NCBI GenBank assembly: GCA_903923815.1
Contig: CAIXZC010000084.1
Coordinates: forward strand, 1 to 37,349
Reading direction: 5' to 3'
DNA: 37,349 bases
From: an uncultured Myxococcales bacterium
GTDB taxonomy: Bacteria; Myxococcota_A; UBA9042; CAIXZC01
The position numbers were made by a program, and so were the translations under genes. Position 1 is the stretch's first letter; the number at the start of each line of letters is the position of its first letter. Shown in pieces: positions 16,743 to 26,727 of the stretch. Under the pieces are notes generated by a model. That model saw nothing but the letters and a program-made list of their open reading frames with translations, did no database searches and was not told the origin of the DNA.

Positions 16743-17569
16743 GGTCCCCCCCTTGTTCCAATGGAAGCCAGCAAATCCGTAACCAGGCCATCCAGGGCCA
16801 CCCCAAGGGCGGCAAGCAGGGCCTGCTCAGTGTTCAGGTTCGGCCCCGCCTCAGCGGTGCCAAGGCGCTCCACCCGGCGGGTCACCGGCACCTGTTGGCC
16901 CTCCAGGGTCAGCCAGGCCTCAACGGTGACGCGACAGGTGCCCCTGCCCCCGGGGGCCGCCAGGGCGTTCTTCAGCCCACCGCCCAGGCGCAGCCCGATG
17001 AAGGGCTTGTCGGCGTTGGCCGGGACGGGGGGCTGGCCCGCCAGTTCCACGTTGGCCTTGGACGCCAGCCGCGCCGCCAGTTCCACCGGCAGGGCGGCCT
17101 TAAGCGCCCCCGAAGCCCCCGCCGCCACGGTGAGTTGGCGGGTGTCTATTCGCCACCATCCCTGGGCAAAGGGGGGCAGGTTGCCGGGCAGCTTGAGTCG
17201 AATGTGGGCCGCGGCCCGGCGGGCCTGGCCGGCGGCGAAGGCGTTCTCCAATGAGCTGGCCTTGTCCAGGACCCCCAGGGCCCCCGGATGGTTGATGTTG
17301 CCCAGGGCCCAGGCAGCGGCCCCCTTCACCAGGTTGTCCGGATCCGTACCGATGGCTGTGATGAGGGCGGGCAGGGCGGCGGGATCCTTGAGGATGCCCA
17401 GGGCTCGGGCGGCGGACACCCGCAGGCGGAACTCGGGGGCCTCCCGCAGGATCTTGGTGAGGCGGGCCAGGGACGCATCCCGGGCCTCCGCCCCAAGCAG
17501 CGCCACACCCAGCAGCAGCACCAAGATGGCTGCAAATAGCGCTGGGGCGTGGCGATGGATGGAATACAC
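16739..17569 (-). CDS. HEAT-repeat-like exported or membrane-anchored protein
   Basis: Hydrophobic N-terminus (HAPALFAAILVLLLGVALLG), then LRVSAARALGILKDPAALPALITAIGTDPDNLVKGAAAWALGNINHPGALGVL. Probable GTG start; the upstream part of the 756-aa ORF is antisense to xseA. Confidence 0.65.
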   Translation of the reverse strand: MYSIHRHAPALFAAILVLLLGVALLGAEARDASLARLTKILREAPEFRLRVSAARALGILKDPAALPALITAIGTDPDNLVKGAAAWALGNINHPGALGVLDKASSLENAFAAGQARRAAAHIRLKLPGNLPPFAQGWWRIDTRQLTVAAGASGALKAALPVELAARLASKANVELAGQPPVPANADKPFIGLRLGGGLKNALAAPGGRGTCRVTVEAWLTLEGQQVPVTRRVERLGTAEAGPNLNTEQALLAALGVALDGLVTDLLASIGTRGGP

Positions 17570-17599
17570 GGCTTGTTGGATTCCTCCCTGACGGGTATC

Positions 17600-18865
17600 A
17601 TGGCCGCCATGATTCAGCGCGAATACTACACGGTTTCCCGACTCACCCAAAGCATAAAAGCGGTGCTGGACACGGCCTTCGAGGACCTCTGGGTGCGGGG
17701 GGAGGTGTCGGGCCTCAAGGTCCACAGCTCGGGCCATATCTACTTCGCCTTGAAGGACCGGGACGCCCGCATCTCCGCGGTGGTGTTCCGGGGCAGCGTG
17801 CCCCATCTGGCCTGTCGCCCCACGGAGGGCGCCGAGGTGCTGTGCCGGGGCCGCATGGACGTGTACCCCCCCCACGGCTCCTACAGCCTGGTGGTGGAGC
17901 GCATGGAGGCGGTGGGGCAGGGGGCCCTGCTGGAGGAACTGGAGAAGCGCCGTCGCCGGCTGGAGGCCGAGGGGCTGTTCGACCCCGCGCGCAAGCGGCC
18001 GCTGCCCCTGCTGCCGGGGACCGTGGGCCTGGTGACCAGCCCCACCTCGGCGGCCATCCAGGACATGCTGCGGGTCATCTTCGAGCGCTACCCCGCCCGG
18101 GTCCTGGTGTACCCCGCCCGGGTCCAAGGGGAGGGGGCCGCCGCCGAGTTGGTGCGCGGGCTGCAGGTGCTGGGTGCCCAGCCTGATGTGGACGTGATCA
18201 TCCTGGGCCGGGGGGGCGGGGCCACGGAGGACCTGTTGGCCTTCAGCGAGGAGGCCGTGGTGCGGGCAGTGGCCACCTGCCCCAAGCCTGTCATCAGCGC
18301 CGTGGGCCACGAGACCGACACGCCCCTGTGTGACTTCGCCGCGGACCTGCGGGCCCCCACCCCCACCGCCGCCGCCGAGGCCGTGGTGCCACGGCTGTCC
18401 GACCTGCAAGGCTGGGCCGCCGACCGCCGCCGCAGCCTCCAGCGCCATATGCGCAGCTCGGAGGACTATGCCCGGCGCCTCACAGACGACCTGCGCCAGC
18501 AGTTGGAGTTGCGGTTCCGTGGGGCCCTGGAGGTGCGTCAGACCACCCTTGGGGGGCTGCGGGGGGAGCTTTGGCGCCAGCACCCACGCAACCAGTTGGA
18601 CCGCCGCGCCGAGGCGCTGGCAAGGCTCAAGGATGGCCTGGCGTTGGCGGCCCGGGATGGCCTGGCCTCCCGGGAGCAAAAGCTGGAACGGGCCAAGGGG
18701 CTGTTCGCCGTGCTGGGTCCCCGGGGCCAGTTGCTGCGGGGCTATGCCCTGGTCAAGAAGGTCCCCGGGGATGGGCGCCCTCTGACGGACGCGGCCCAGG
18801 TGGCCAGTGGAGACGGGCTGGAGATCGTCCTTGCCAAGGGTGCCGTCAAGGCCGTGGCGGAATAG
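17600..18865 (+). CDS. xseA: exodeoxyribonuclease VII large subunit
   Basis: YYTVSRLTQSIKAVLDTAFEDLWVRGEVSGLKVHSSGHIYFALKD; GTVGLVTSPTSAAIQDMLRV; VIILGRGGGATEDLLAF; SAVGHETDTPLCDFAADLRAPTPTAAAE. Confidence 0.95.
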   Translation: MAAMIQREYYTVSRLTQSIKAVLDTAFEDLWVRGEVSGLKVHSSGHIYFALKDRDARISAVVFRGSVPHLACRPTEGAEVLCRGRMDVYPPHGSYSLVVERMEAVGQGALLEELEKRRRRLEAEGLFDPARKRPLPLLPGTVGLVTSPTSAAIQDMLRVIFERYPARVLVYPARVQGEGAAAELVRGLQVLGAQPDVDVIILGRGGGATEDLLAFSEEAVVRAVATCPKPVISAVGHETDTPLCDFAADLRAPTPTAAAEAVVPRLSDLQGWAADRRRSLQRHMRSSEDYARRLTDDLRQQLELRFRGALEVRQTTLGGLRGELWRQHPRNQLDRRAEALARLKDGLALAARDGLASREQKLERAKGLFAVLGPRGQLLRGYALVKKVPGDGRPLTDAAQVASGDGLEIVLAKGAVKAVAE

Positions 18866-19592
18866 CGGCCACCAGGTTCTCATACCAAGCAGCATAGCCG
18901 CCGTCGGGGGCGTGGATCTCCAGGGGGGGCAGGATCTCCAGGGGTTCGTCGCCGTGGCCCAGTTCCACCAGGAAGCGCAGGGCACCCTGGGAAAGGCGCG
19001 GGTGGGCAAGCTGAAGGGCGGTGGCCCGCAGCTTCACGGCGGGCAGGGCGGCCAGCAGCTCGCCGAGGCGCTGGGCGGGGTAGGTCAGGTAGGCGCAGGC
19101 CCGGCCCTGGAGCAGGCGCCGCAGGGCCTCCAGGATCTGGGGCAGGGTGCAGTGGACCTCATGCCGCGCGCCCGCCGCCATGGCGTTGGGACTGACCCGG
19201 CCGCCGCTCAAGGGGAAGAAGGGCGGGTTGCTGATGATGAGGTCGGGGAAGAAGGGCAGGGCGGCCAGATCCAGGCTGCGCAGGTCCCCCTCCAGGCACT
19301 CCAGTTGGCCCTCCAGGTGCGAAACCCGAGCGGTCTGAAGGGCAGCGGCATGGAGTTGGGGGTTCAGCTCCACCGACAGGGACCGGCCCGCCAGACCAGC
19401 CCGCAGCAGCACCGCCGACATGACGCCGCAGCCCCCCCCCAGATCCAGCAGGTTCAGCCCCGCCGCGCCCTTGCCCCGGCGAGCCAGCACGAAGGCCGGC
19501 AGCAACAGGGAATCCACCGAAAAACGGTAGCCCTCTGCGGGTTGCACGCAGTCCACCCGCCCTTCAAGAATTGGGGTCCGCTCGTCCATCAA
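18846..19592 (-). CDS. TrmN6/YfiC-like SAM-dependent methyltransferase
   Basis: LLDLGGGCGVMSAVLL (motif I), DLIISNPPFFPL (NPPF), ARHEVHCTL. Confidence 0.82.
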   Translation of the reverse strand: MMDERTPILEGRVDCVQPAEGYRFSVDSLLLPAFVLARRGKGAAGLNLLDLGGGCGVMSAVLLRAGLAGRSLSVELNPQLHAAALQTARVSHLEGQLECLEGDLRSLDLAALPFFPDLIISNPPFFPLSGGRVSPNAMAAGARHEVHCTLPQILEALRRLLQGRACAYLTYPAQRLGELLAALPAVKLRATALQLAHPRLSQGALRFLVELGHGDEPLEILPPLEIHAPDGGYAAWYENLVAAIPPRP

Positions 19593-20200
19593 CCCAGCAC
19601 CTTTTCTACGGCCGCCTGGGGCACGGCGCCGGCGCGAATGAGGGTGAAGCCTTTGTCATCCAGAGACAGCACCGTGGAGGCCAGGCCCAGGCAGCGGCCG
19701 GGGCGGGTGACCAGGCAGTCCACCCGGGCGCACAGCAGGGGGTCCAGGTCCTCCGGGCTGGCGGGGGCTTCCAGGCCCGCGCGGTTGGCGCTGGAGCCCA
19801 CCAGCAGGCCCCGGGTCCGGGCGGCCAGATAGCGGGCCACCGGATCCCCCGGGACGCGAAAGCCGCCGCGCCCCTCGGGGGCACAGTGGACCAGGGCCCG
19901 CCGGGCCGCCGGCTCCAGGGGCAGCACCACCGTCAGGCCCCCGGGCCAGAAGGCCCTTGCCAGATCCCCAAGGCGCTGATGGAAGGTCCTGGGCACCAGG
20001 GCCAGCACGTCCTCGACGGAGGCCGCCAGCATGGGCAGGGGCCGCCCGCTGGGGCTCTCCTTGGCGGCCAGCAGCCGGGCCACGGCGGGACCGTCGAAGG
20101 CGTCACAGCCGATGCCGTACAGGGTGTCCGTGGGGAAGACCGCCAGGCCCCCCGTGGCCACCACGCCTCCCGCCCAACCCAGGGGTCCGCTAGTGATCAT
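19589..20200 (-). CDS. tsaC: threonylcarbamoyl-AMP synthase, TsaC/Sua5/YrdC family
   Basis: GGLAVFPTDTLYGIGCDAFD, KESPSGRPLPMLA, FWPGGLTVVL, LLVGSSANRAG. Start at MITSGPLGW (20200). Confidence 0.88.
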   Translation of the reverse strand: MITSGPLGWAGGVVATGGLAVFPTDTLYGIGCDAFDGPAVARLLAAKESPSGRPLPMLAASVEDVLALVPRTFHQRLGDLARAFWPGGLTVVLPLEPAARRALVHCAPEGRGGFRVPGDPVARYLAARTRGLLVGSSANRAGLEAPASPEDLDPLLCARVDCLVTRPGRCLGLASTVLSLDDKGFTLIRAGAVPQAAVEKVLG

Positions 20201-21722
20201 CTGGCACCTCCCATTGCTCCAACAGAGGCCCCAGGGCCTCGGCCGTCTCCGACGCCAGCAGCCCTCGATGGCCAAAGGTCTGCGCGGCCCGCTCCGAGGC
20301 CAGGCCGTGCAGGTGCACCGCCAGACAGGCCGCGTCGAAGGGCTCCATTCCCTGCCCCAGCAGGGCTCCCAGCAATCCCGCCAACACGTCGCCGCTGCCC
20401 GCCTTGGCAAGCTGCGGTCCCCCGCTGCCGTTGAGGGCCAGCCGCCCGTCGGGGGCCGCCACCACCGTGCCCGCGCCCTTCAGCACCACCACCGCCCGGC
20501 AGGTCCGGGCGCACTGCTCGGCCAACTCCAGGCGCTGCCCCACCAGCGCCTTGGGGTCCAGGCCCAGCAGCCGGGCGAACTCCCCGGGGTGGGGCGTGAG
20601 CACCAGCGGACAGGCGGCCCCCGCAAGCTGGTCGGCCCGCCCCGAAAAAACGCTCAGGGCATCGCCGTCCAGGACCAGGGGTACCCGACAGGTCGAAACC
20701 AGCTCCTCCACCAGGGCCCGCCCAGCCCCATCCAGGCCCAACCCGGGGCCCGCCACCACGGCCTGCTTGCCGGGGAGGACCGCCGCCAGCGCCAGGGGCT
20801 CCAGGTCCAGCCGGTGGACCATCAACTCGGGCAGGGTGGCGGCCAGTTCCCCAAGCTGGGGCCCGCGGCCCAGCAGCGTGGCCAGCCCCGCCCCCCCTCG
20901 CAGGGCACCCAGGGAGGCCAGCACCGCCGCCCCCTCCTTGCCCGCACTGCCCGCCGCCAGCAGCACATGGCCGAAGCGGTTCTTGTGGGCGTTCTGCGGC
21001 CGGGGGGGCAGGCAGGGCAGATCGCCCCGGCCCAGCAGCGCCAGGATGCCCCCCGGGGGCCAGGCCTGGGCGGGGATGGACAGGGGCACCAGATCCAGCT
21101 GCCCACAGTACTCCCGCCCGGGGTATTGGAGCAGCCCGGGCTTGAGGGCACCGAACACCGCCGTGGCGTGGGCCCGAAAGGCCACCGTGGCCACCTCGCC
21201 GCTGTCCGGGTGGACCCCCGTGGGCAGGTCCAGGGCCAGCCGAAACGCAGCCAGGGAATTCAGTCGCTCCAGCAGTTCCCCCAGGAACGCATCAGGCGGC
21301 CGGGTTGCCCCCGTGCCCAGCAGGGCATCCACCACCACGTCCGGCCCCCCCAGCCCCCCCAGTTGACCCTCCAGGGGGCGCTGGGCATCCAGGATCGTCA
21401 GGGGCAACCCGAGGGCCACGGCGCCCTTGAGGTTGATGGCGGCGTCGCCCCGGTAGGCCGCAGGGTCACAAAGGGTGAACAGCCCCACCTTATGCCCTCG
21501 GCAGGCCAGCAGTCGGCCCAAGGCCAGGCCGTCGCCGCCGTTATTGCCAGGGCCGCAGAAGATGGCCACCGAGGGCTTGCCCCCCGGGCCACGCCGGGCC
21601 AGACAGTCCCGGGCCCCCAGCGCCGCCTGCTCCATGAGCTGCAGCCCTTGGATGCCGAAGCGCTCCTGGGCGATTCGATCAGCGATCCCGGTGGCAGCGG
21701 CACGGTGGGCCAGGGTCTTCAT
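20190..21722 (-). CDS. nnr: bifunctional NAD(P)H-hydrate repair enzyme (epimerase + dehydratase)
   Basis: YjeF_N: IFCGPGNNGGDGLALGRLLACRGHKV; carbohydrate-kinase-like C-terminus: VLAGLLGALLGQGMEPFDAACLAVHLHGLASE, LTPHPGEFARL. Confidence 0.93.
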   Translation of the reverse strand: MKTLAHRAAATGIADRIAQERFGIQGLQLMEQAALGARDCLARRGPGGKPSVAIFCGPGNNGGDGLALGRLLACRGHKVGLFTLCDPAAYRGDAAINLKGAVALGLPLTILDAQRPLEGQLGGLGGPDVVVDALLGTGATRPPDAFLGELLERLNSLAAFRLALDLPTGVHPDSGEVATVAFRAHATAVFGALKPGLLQYPGREYCGQLDLVPLSIPAQAWPPGGILALLGRGDLPCLPPRPQNAHKNRFGHVLLAAGSAGKEGAAVLASLGALRGGAGLATLLGRGPQLGELAATLPELMVHRLDLEPLALAAVLPGKQAVVAGPGLGLDGAGRALVEELVSTCRVPLVLDGDALSVFSGRADQLAGAACPLVLTPHPGEFARLLGLDPKALVGQRLELAEQCARTCRAVVVLKGAGTVVAAPDGRLALNGSGGPQLAKAGSGDVLAGLLGALLGQGMEPFDAACLAVHLHGLASERAAQTFGHRGLLASETAEALGPLLEQWEVPDDH

Positions 21723-21725
21723 GGG

Positions 21726-22445
21726 TCAGCCCTCCATCACGGCCAGCATCTCCTTGACGGCCCGCTCCATACCTACCATGAGGGCCCGGGCGATGATGCT
21801 GTGGCCGATGTTGAACTCGCGGATCTGGGGGATGGTCAGGACGGGGATGGTGTTGTGGTAGTCCAGGCCGTGCCCCGCCGCCACGTACAGGCCCAGGCCG
21901 TCGGCCAGCTCGCAGGCCGCCGCCAGCCGGGCCAACTCGGCCTTCGCCTTGGGCCCTCCAAAGGCCTCCGCCCAGGTGCCCGTGTGGAACTCCACCGCCT
22001 GGGCCCCCGCGGCCGCCGACGCCTGCACCTGCCGGGCCTCCGCCTCGATGAACATGCTGACCCTGAGGCCCGCCCCCCGCAGGGTCGCGCACACCTTGGT
22101 CAGGCGCTCCTGCTGCCCCGCCACGTCCAGCCCGCCCTCGGTGGTCAACTCCTGGCGCTTCTCTGGCACCAGCGTCACCGAGTGGGGTTTGTACTTCAGG
22201 GCCAGGGCCACCATCTCGTCCGTGGCAGCCATCTCCAGGTTCAGCTCGGTGCGCACCGTGCGGCGCATCAGGTCCAGGTCCCGCTCCTGGATGTGCCTGC
22301 GGTCCTCCCGCAGGTGGATGGTGATCTGATGGGCCCCCGCCGCCTCCACCAGGAAGGCCGCCTCCACGGGGTCCGGGTATCTGGTCCCACGGGCCTGCCG
22401 GATGGTCGCCACATGGTCCACGTTCACGCCAAGTTTTCGCTTCAT
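21726..22445 (-). CDS. pdxJ: pyridoxine 5'-phosphate synthase
   Basis: [74 protein letters not shown]. Confidence 0.95.
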   Translation of the reverse strand: MKRKLGVNVDHVATIRQARGTRYPDPVEAAFLVEAAGAHQITIHLREDRRHIQERDLDLMRRTVRTELNLEMAATDEMVALALKYKPHSVTLVPEKRQELTTEGGLDVAGQQERLTKVCATLRGAGLRVSMFIEAEARQVQASAAAGAQAVEFHTGTWAEAFGGPKAKAELARLAAACELADGLGLYVAAGHGLDYHNTIPVLTIPQIREFNIGHSIIARALMVGMERAVKEMLAVMEG

Positions 22446-22605
22446 GCTCGCGCTCCTTCGCCGCCCCACGCCTTGGGCAGCCCAGCCAAGCCTTTGAAAT
22501 AAGCGCCACCCGCGTGGGTGTCAACCCTTTTCCGGGAGCGCCAAGAAATCGCTTCCGCGGCGGGCACCTTGTGATAAACTCCCGATGCTTCAGGAGGGCT
22601 GGGCC

Positions 22606-23646
22606 ATGGACCGAAGGATCCTTGTAGCCGACGACAAGGGCTATTGTTTCACCGAGATCAAGGCCCTGGTCCCCGCCGGCGTCGAGTGTGTTCGCAGCAG
22701 TGGCATGGATGACTGCATCACCCGCATGCGGGAGAACCCCTTTCAGGTCCTCATGGTGGCCGCAGCCATGCCCCAGGCCTTCTCCCTCATCCGCATCGTG
22801 CGAAAAAGCCGAGACCTGGCCAGCGTCCCCCTGGTGGTGCTGGCGGAGGCGGGCCAAGAGAGCCTAATCGAGAAGCACGGTCAGTTGCCCACCCGCGCCG
22901 ACCGCTACCTGCTGCGCCCCCTGGACAGGGAACTGCTGGCGGGCATCCTGGACGAGTTGGCCGCCGTGGGTCCCCAGCCCACCGTGACCTTCGGGGCCCC
23001 ACCCCGCCCCAGCCCGCCTCCCATGCCGGTCATCCCCAGCGTCCCCCCCGAGGCCATCCCCGAGACCCCAGGCTTTGGGGACTTCATGCACGGCGCCCCC
23101 GAGGCCATGCAGCGCATTCAGGACGAGCTGCGCCGCAGCCGGGAGAACATCGGAGCCCTGGAGAAGGACCTCCACCTGGCCCTGGCCAGCTCCAAGCACA
23201 TGGCCGCCCTTCGGGAGGAGAACCGCCTGCTGCGCCAGCGCCTCAAGTCCTTTGAAGAGCAGGCCCGCAGCGCCCGCGATTACTCTTCCATCTTCGAGCG
23301 CCTGGAGAAGGGCTACAAGGACACCATCGCCGACCTGGAGCGCCTCATCGGCGAGAAGGACCGCATGGTGGCCGAGCTGCGCGAGCAGTCCCCCATCGGG
23401 GCCGACACCGCCACCCTGGAGCGCATGGAGGAGGCCGGCCGCCGCATCTCCAAGATGCAAGAAGGGCTGCGCCGGGCTGTGGGCATCGTGGAGTCCATGG
23501 AGGCCCACCTGGATGATCTGGATCTGGACGAGATTGCCCGCCTGAATGCGGCCATTGACGCTGGCGACTCCGTGTCCTTCTCGGACGACGAGTCCACCCA
23601 GGTGGTGGACCTGCGCTCCCTGGATGACAAGAGCTTCGACTTCTGA
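22606..23646 (+). CDS. pseudo-receiver domain plus coiled-coil protein
   Basis: RILVADDKGYCFTEIKAL...FQVLMVAAAMPQAFSLIRIVRK...VPLVVLAEAG...YLLRPLDRELLAGIL follows the CheY-like fold pattern; then a Pro-rich linker and a long coiled coil. Confidence 0.7.
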   Translation: MDRRILVADDKGYCFTEIKALVPAGVECVRSSGMDDCITRMRENPFQVLMVAAAMPQAFSLIRIVRKSRDLASVPLVVLAEAGQESLIEKHGQLPTRADRYLLRPLDRELLAGILDELAAVGPQPTVTFGAPPRPSPPPMPVIPSVPPEAIPETPGFGDFMHGAPEAMQRIQDELRRSRENIGALEKDLHLALASSKHMAALREENRLLRQRLKSFEEQARSARDYSSIFERLEKGYKDTIADLERLIGEKDRMVAELREQSPIGADTATLERMEEAGRRISKMQEGLRRAVGIVESMEAHLDDLDLDEIARLNAAIDAGDSVSFSDDESTQVVDLRSLDDKSFDF

Positions 23647-23649
23647 CCC

Positions 23650-24828
23650 CTACTTGGACCCCGGGGCCTCCCGCTTGCGGATCTCCTCCCCCGCGGCCCG
23701 CGCCACATTTCTTGGCACCTCTCGGCTTCTGGCGATGCCCTTCAGGTCATTACGCCGCATGAAGCGCAGGAAGCGGCCCGCCGCCCCCGGAGGGGTCTTG
23801 GGGTTGAACAGCAGGGCCAGCTTGATCTGGTAGGCCCGCACCCACTCCCGCTTGGAGGCGATGCGCCGGATGATGTCCTCCGACAGGTTCTTGTTCCGGG
23901 CGAACTGGGACACCTCCTTGAGGGTCAGGCCCGGGTTCTCCAGCACGGACTCGCTGACCACCCGGTTGCGGTCGTTGATCAGCAGCGCCCGCGCCGTGGC
24001 GTTGCCGATGATGGCAAGCCGGATCTTGGCGGGCAGGTTCATGTTGCGGACCTTCACGTGGATGGTCTCCGACATGGGGCCGTCAGCCGCTTCCTCAGCC
24101 GGCTCAGGCAGCACGGTGGGCGTGTCCCCATCCCCCGCGGGCGCCTCCTCTTCACTAAGCAGCGCCGCGGCAGACGCCAGCACCTCGCCGCCCGCGTCGG
24201 GGGTCAGCAGCGCCTGCACCACCTCCTGGTCCACCAGGTCCTTGGCCAGCTCTGCCACACCCATGGCCGCGCTGATGTCCTTGAACCCGGGGATGCGCTC
24301 CATGGGCAGCCGCTGACGCACGGCAAATTCAATGATCCTCTGGGCCGTGCCCATGGCCGTGGCGGGGTTCAGATACAGGGCCTCAATGAGGGCCGGCAGC
24401 CGCACCATCCTCTCCTGGTTCACGCCCAGCAGGTCCAGCAGGCCCTCGTCCTTCAAGTCGCAAGCGCCAAACAGCAGGGTCTGGTCCGCCACGCCGTGGT
24501 TGGTCAGGTAGACCGCCAGCACCTCCGTGCGGGCCTCGCTGCGCACCAGGGCGTCCAGGATGGCGGCGTGGGCGCTGGCCGTGGCCTGGGTCAGGGTCTC
24601 CCGATCCATGGCAGCCAGGGAGGCCAGGGCGGCGTTCCTGATGCTCTTCTCTTCGTCTCTGCTGAGGTACGCCAAACACGCCACCTGGGTGTCCAGGGGC
24701 ATGGGGACTTCCGCCCCGGCGATGGCGGCCTTCCTGGGATCGGGGCCCACCAGGGCCATGATGGGACGCAGCCGCTCCGGGAAGATTTCCAGGGGAATTG
24801 CCACCGGTTGTTTTTCGAATACTGCCAT
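23650..24828 (-). CDS. uncharacterised alpha-helical (HEAT-like) protein
   Basis: 392-aa ORF with consistent helical repeats (VACLAYLSRDEEKSIRNAALASLAAM; LVDQEVVQALLTPDAG). No enzymatic motif recognised. Confidence 0.7.
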   Translation of the reverse strand: MAVFEKQPVAIPLEIFPERLRPIMALVGPDPRKAAIAGAEVPMPLDTQVACLAYLSRDEEKSIRNAALASLAAMDRETLTQATASAHAAILDALVRSEARTEVLAVYLTNHGVADQTLLFGACDLKDEGLLDLLGVNQERMVRLPALIEALYLNPATAMGTAQRIIEFAVRQRLPMERIPGFKDISAAMGVAELAKDLVDQEVVQALLTPDAGGEVLASAAALLSEEEAPAGDGDTPTVLPEPAEEAADGPMSETIHVKVRNMNLPAKIRLAIIGNATARALLINDRNRVVSESVLENPGLTLKEVSQFARNKNLSEDIIRRIASKREWVRAYQIKLALLFNPKTPPGAAGRFLRFMRRNDLKGIARSREVPRNVARAAGEEIRKREAPGSK

Positions 24829-24876
24829 GGTCCAGATTCCTCCTGGCGGGGATTCTGCCCCCGGCCCGGCTGAGGC

Positions 24877-26727
24877 TCAAGGCATTCTTTTTTGGGCTGG
24901 ATCTTCGGGGGGCGTGGGGGGTCCGGGGAGGGCCGCCAGCAGGGAGGTGGCCAGGGCCTCGGGCAGCCCCGCGCGAAGGGCCAGCTCCGCGGGCGTCACC
25001 CCCGCCAGCCCCTCCACCGAGCCGAACTCCTGCAGGATCCTTCTGGCCCTCGCCGGGCCGATGCCTGGGTGCTCCTGCAGCACCGTCTTCAAGGTCCGTT
25101 GGCGGCGCCTGATCCGGTGGTGCTTGACGCCGAAGCGGTGGGCCTCGTCCCGCAGCCGCTGGAGCAGGAAGAAGGCGGGCCCATCCTTGGCCAGGGGCAA
25201 CTCCGTGCGGTCGTCGGGCAGGTAGATGCGGTCGCTGGCCAGCCCCTGCTCGGGCCGCGCCTTGGCGATGGCCGCCAGGAAGACCCGGTCCTCCAGGCCA
25301 GCGAACAGCGGCGCCAGCATGCTCAGGTGGGCCCGGCCCCCGTCCAGCAGCAGCAGCCGAGGTTCGTCCCCCAGCCGCCCCAGGTAGCGCCCCAGCACCT
25401 CCGCCATCATGGAGTAGTCATCCTTGTGGAACTCCCGCAGGTGGTAGACCCGGTACTTGGAGGGCTGCAGCACGCCGTCCACCGCCACCGACATGGAGCC
25501 CACACCGTCCTGGGCCCCCAGGTGGGAGATATCAAAGCACTCCACTCGGGACAGGCTGGCGGGCAGCCCCAGCAGGCCCCGCAGCTCCTCCATGGCATCC
25601 AGCCCCTCGTCGCTGCTGAGGGCCCAGCGCTCCAGGTTCATGCGGGCGTTGCGGGCGGCCATCTCCAGCAGCTTGAGCTTGCGGCCCTTCTGGGGCACCG
25701 TCACCTCCACGGACACCTGGTGGCGCTCCTCCAGGGCCTGCCGGATCAGCTGGGCATCCTCCGGCGCACAGCCCAGGATGATCTCCTGGGGCAGGGTCCG
25801 GGCGTCGTAGAACTGCAGCACCAGGGAGGCCAGCAGCTCCTCCGTCCCCGGCAGGGCCCCGGGGAACAGCTCCACCAGGGTGTCCCGCACGGACCCGTCG
25901 CCAATGCGCAGCACCTGCAACGCCGCCCCCGTCTCGCTGCGCTCCAGGGCAATGGCGTCCGCCTCCAGGCGGCCCAGCCCCACCACCCCTTGGGGGGTGC
26001 CCAGCTCGTCCATGGCCCGCCGCAGGTCCCGCAGTCTGGCGGCCTCTTCGAAGCGCAGCTCCTGGGCGGCGCTGGTCATCAGGTCCGTCAGTTCCTGCTT
26101 CAGGTCCCGGCCGTGGCCCTTCAGGATCCTTCGGGCCGTGGCCATGGCGCTCTGGTAAGCCTGGGCGTCCGCCAGCCCGCAGCAGGGCGCCGGACAGCGG
26201 CCCATGTGGTGTTGCAGACAGGGCCTGGTACGGTTGGCAAAGACCCGCGGCGAGCACACCCGCAGCCCCAGCCTTCCCGCCAGGAACAGGCACAGGCGCT
26301 TGAGCTGGAAGCCCTGGGGGAAGGGGCCCAGGTACTCCGCCCGGTCCCGCCCCCGCCGCCGCACCGTCTCCAGGCGCGGCCAGGGGTCCGTCAGGTCCAC
26401 CTTCACCAGCAGGTAGCTCTTGTCGTCCTTCAGGCGCGCGTTGTACCGCGGCTGGTGCTTCTTGATCAGCAGGTCCTCCAGCAGCAGGGCCTCGTGCCCG
26501 TTCTGGGTGACCACTGTCTCGATGCTGTGCAGCTCGGTCTCCAGGCGCTCCACGAAGGGGCGCTCGTCCCGGCCCAGGAAGTAGGAGGCCAGCCGGCTTC
26601 GCAGGGAGTTGGCCTTCCCCACGTAGATGATCACCCCGTCCCGGTCCTTCATCAGGTAGACCCCGGGCTCCCTGGGGATGTGCTCCAGGTCCGTGGTGGG
26701 GTTGAAGGGGGCGGTGTCCCGGCTCAT
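24877..26727 (-). CDS. uvrC: excinuclease ABC subunit C
   Basis: GIY-YIG: PREPGVYLMKDRDGVIIYVGKANSLRSRLASYF; CSPRVFANRTRPCLQHHMGRCPAPC; C-terminal HhH LQEHPGIGPARARRILQEFGSVEGLAGVTPAELALRAGLPEALA. Start at MSRDTAPF (26727). Confidence 0.95.
   Translation of the reverse strand: MSRDTAPFNPTTDLEHIPREPGVYLMKDRDGVIIYVGKANSLRSRLASYFLGRDERPFVERLETELHSIETVVTQNGHEALLLEDLLIKKHQPRYNARLKDDKSYLLVKVDLTDPWPRLETVRRRGRDRAEYLGPFPQGFQLKRLCLFLAGRLGLRVCSPRVFANRTRPCLQHHMGRCPAPCCGLADAQAYQSAMATARRILKGHGRDLKQELTDLMTSAAQELRFEEAARLRDLRRAMDELGTPQGVVGLGRLEADAIALERSETGAALQVLRIGDGSVRDTLVELFPGALPGTEELLASLVLQFYDARTLPQEIILGCAPEDAQLIRQALEERHQVSVEVTVPQKGRKLKLLEMAARNARMNLERWALSSDEGLDAMEELRGLLGLPASLSRVECFDISHLGAQDGVGSMSVAVDGVLQPSKYRVYHLREFHKDDYSMMAEVLGRYLGRLGDEPRLLLLDGGRAHLSMLAPLFAGLEDRVFLAAIAKARPEQGLASDRIYLPDDRTELPLAKDGPAFFLLQRLRDEAHRFGVKHHRIRRRQRTLKTVLQEHPGIGPARARRILQEFGSVEGLAGVTPAELALRAGLPEALATSLLAALPGPPTPPEDPAQKRMP

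Noticed and set aside
14537-17591. Long plus-strand ORFs (604 aa and 563 aa)
   Set aside because: Antisense to the oxidoreductase fusion, HAMP and HEAT genes; low-complexity translation.
17570-19009. N-terminal extension of the 756-aa minus ORF beyond the HEAT protein
   Set aside because: This section is antisense to xseA; the hydrophobic signal begins just downstream of GTG 17569.
20031-22502. 823-aa plus-strand ORF across tsaC, nnr and pdxJ
   Set aside because: Antisense to three well-supported genes; composition (QGQ, HHG, RPG) is a GC artefact.
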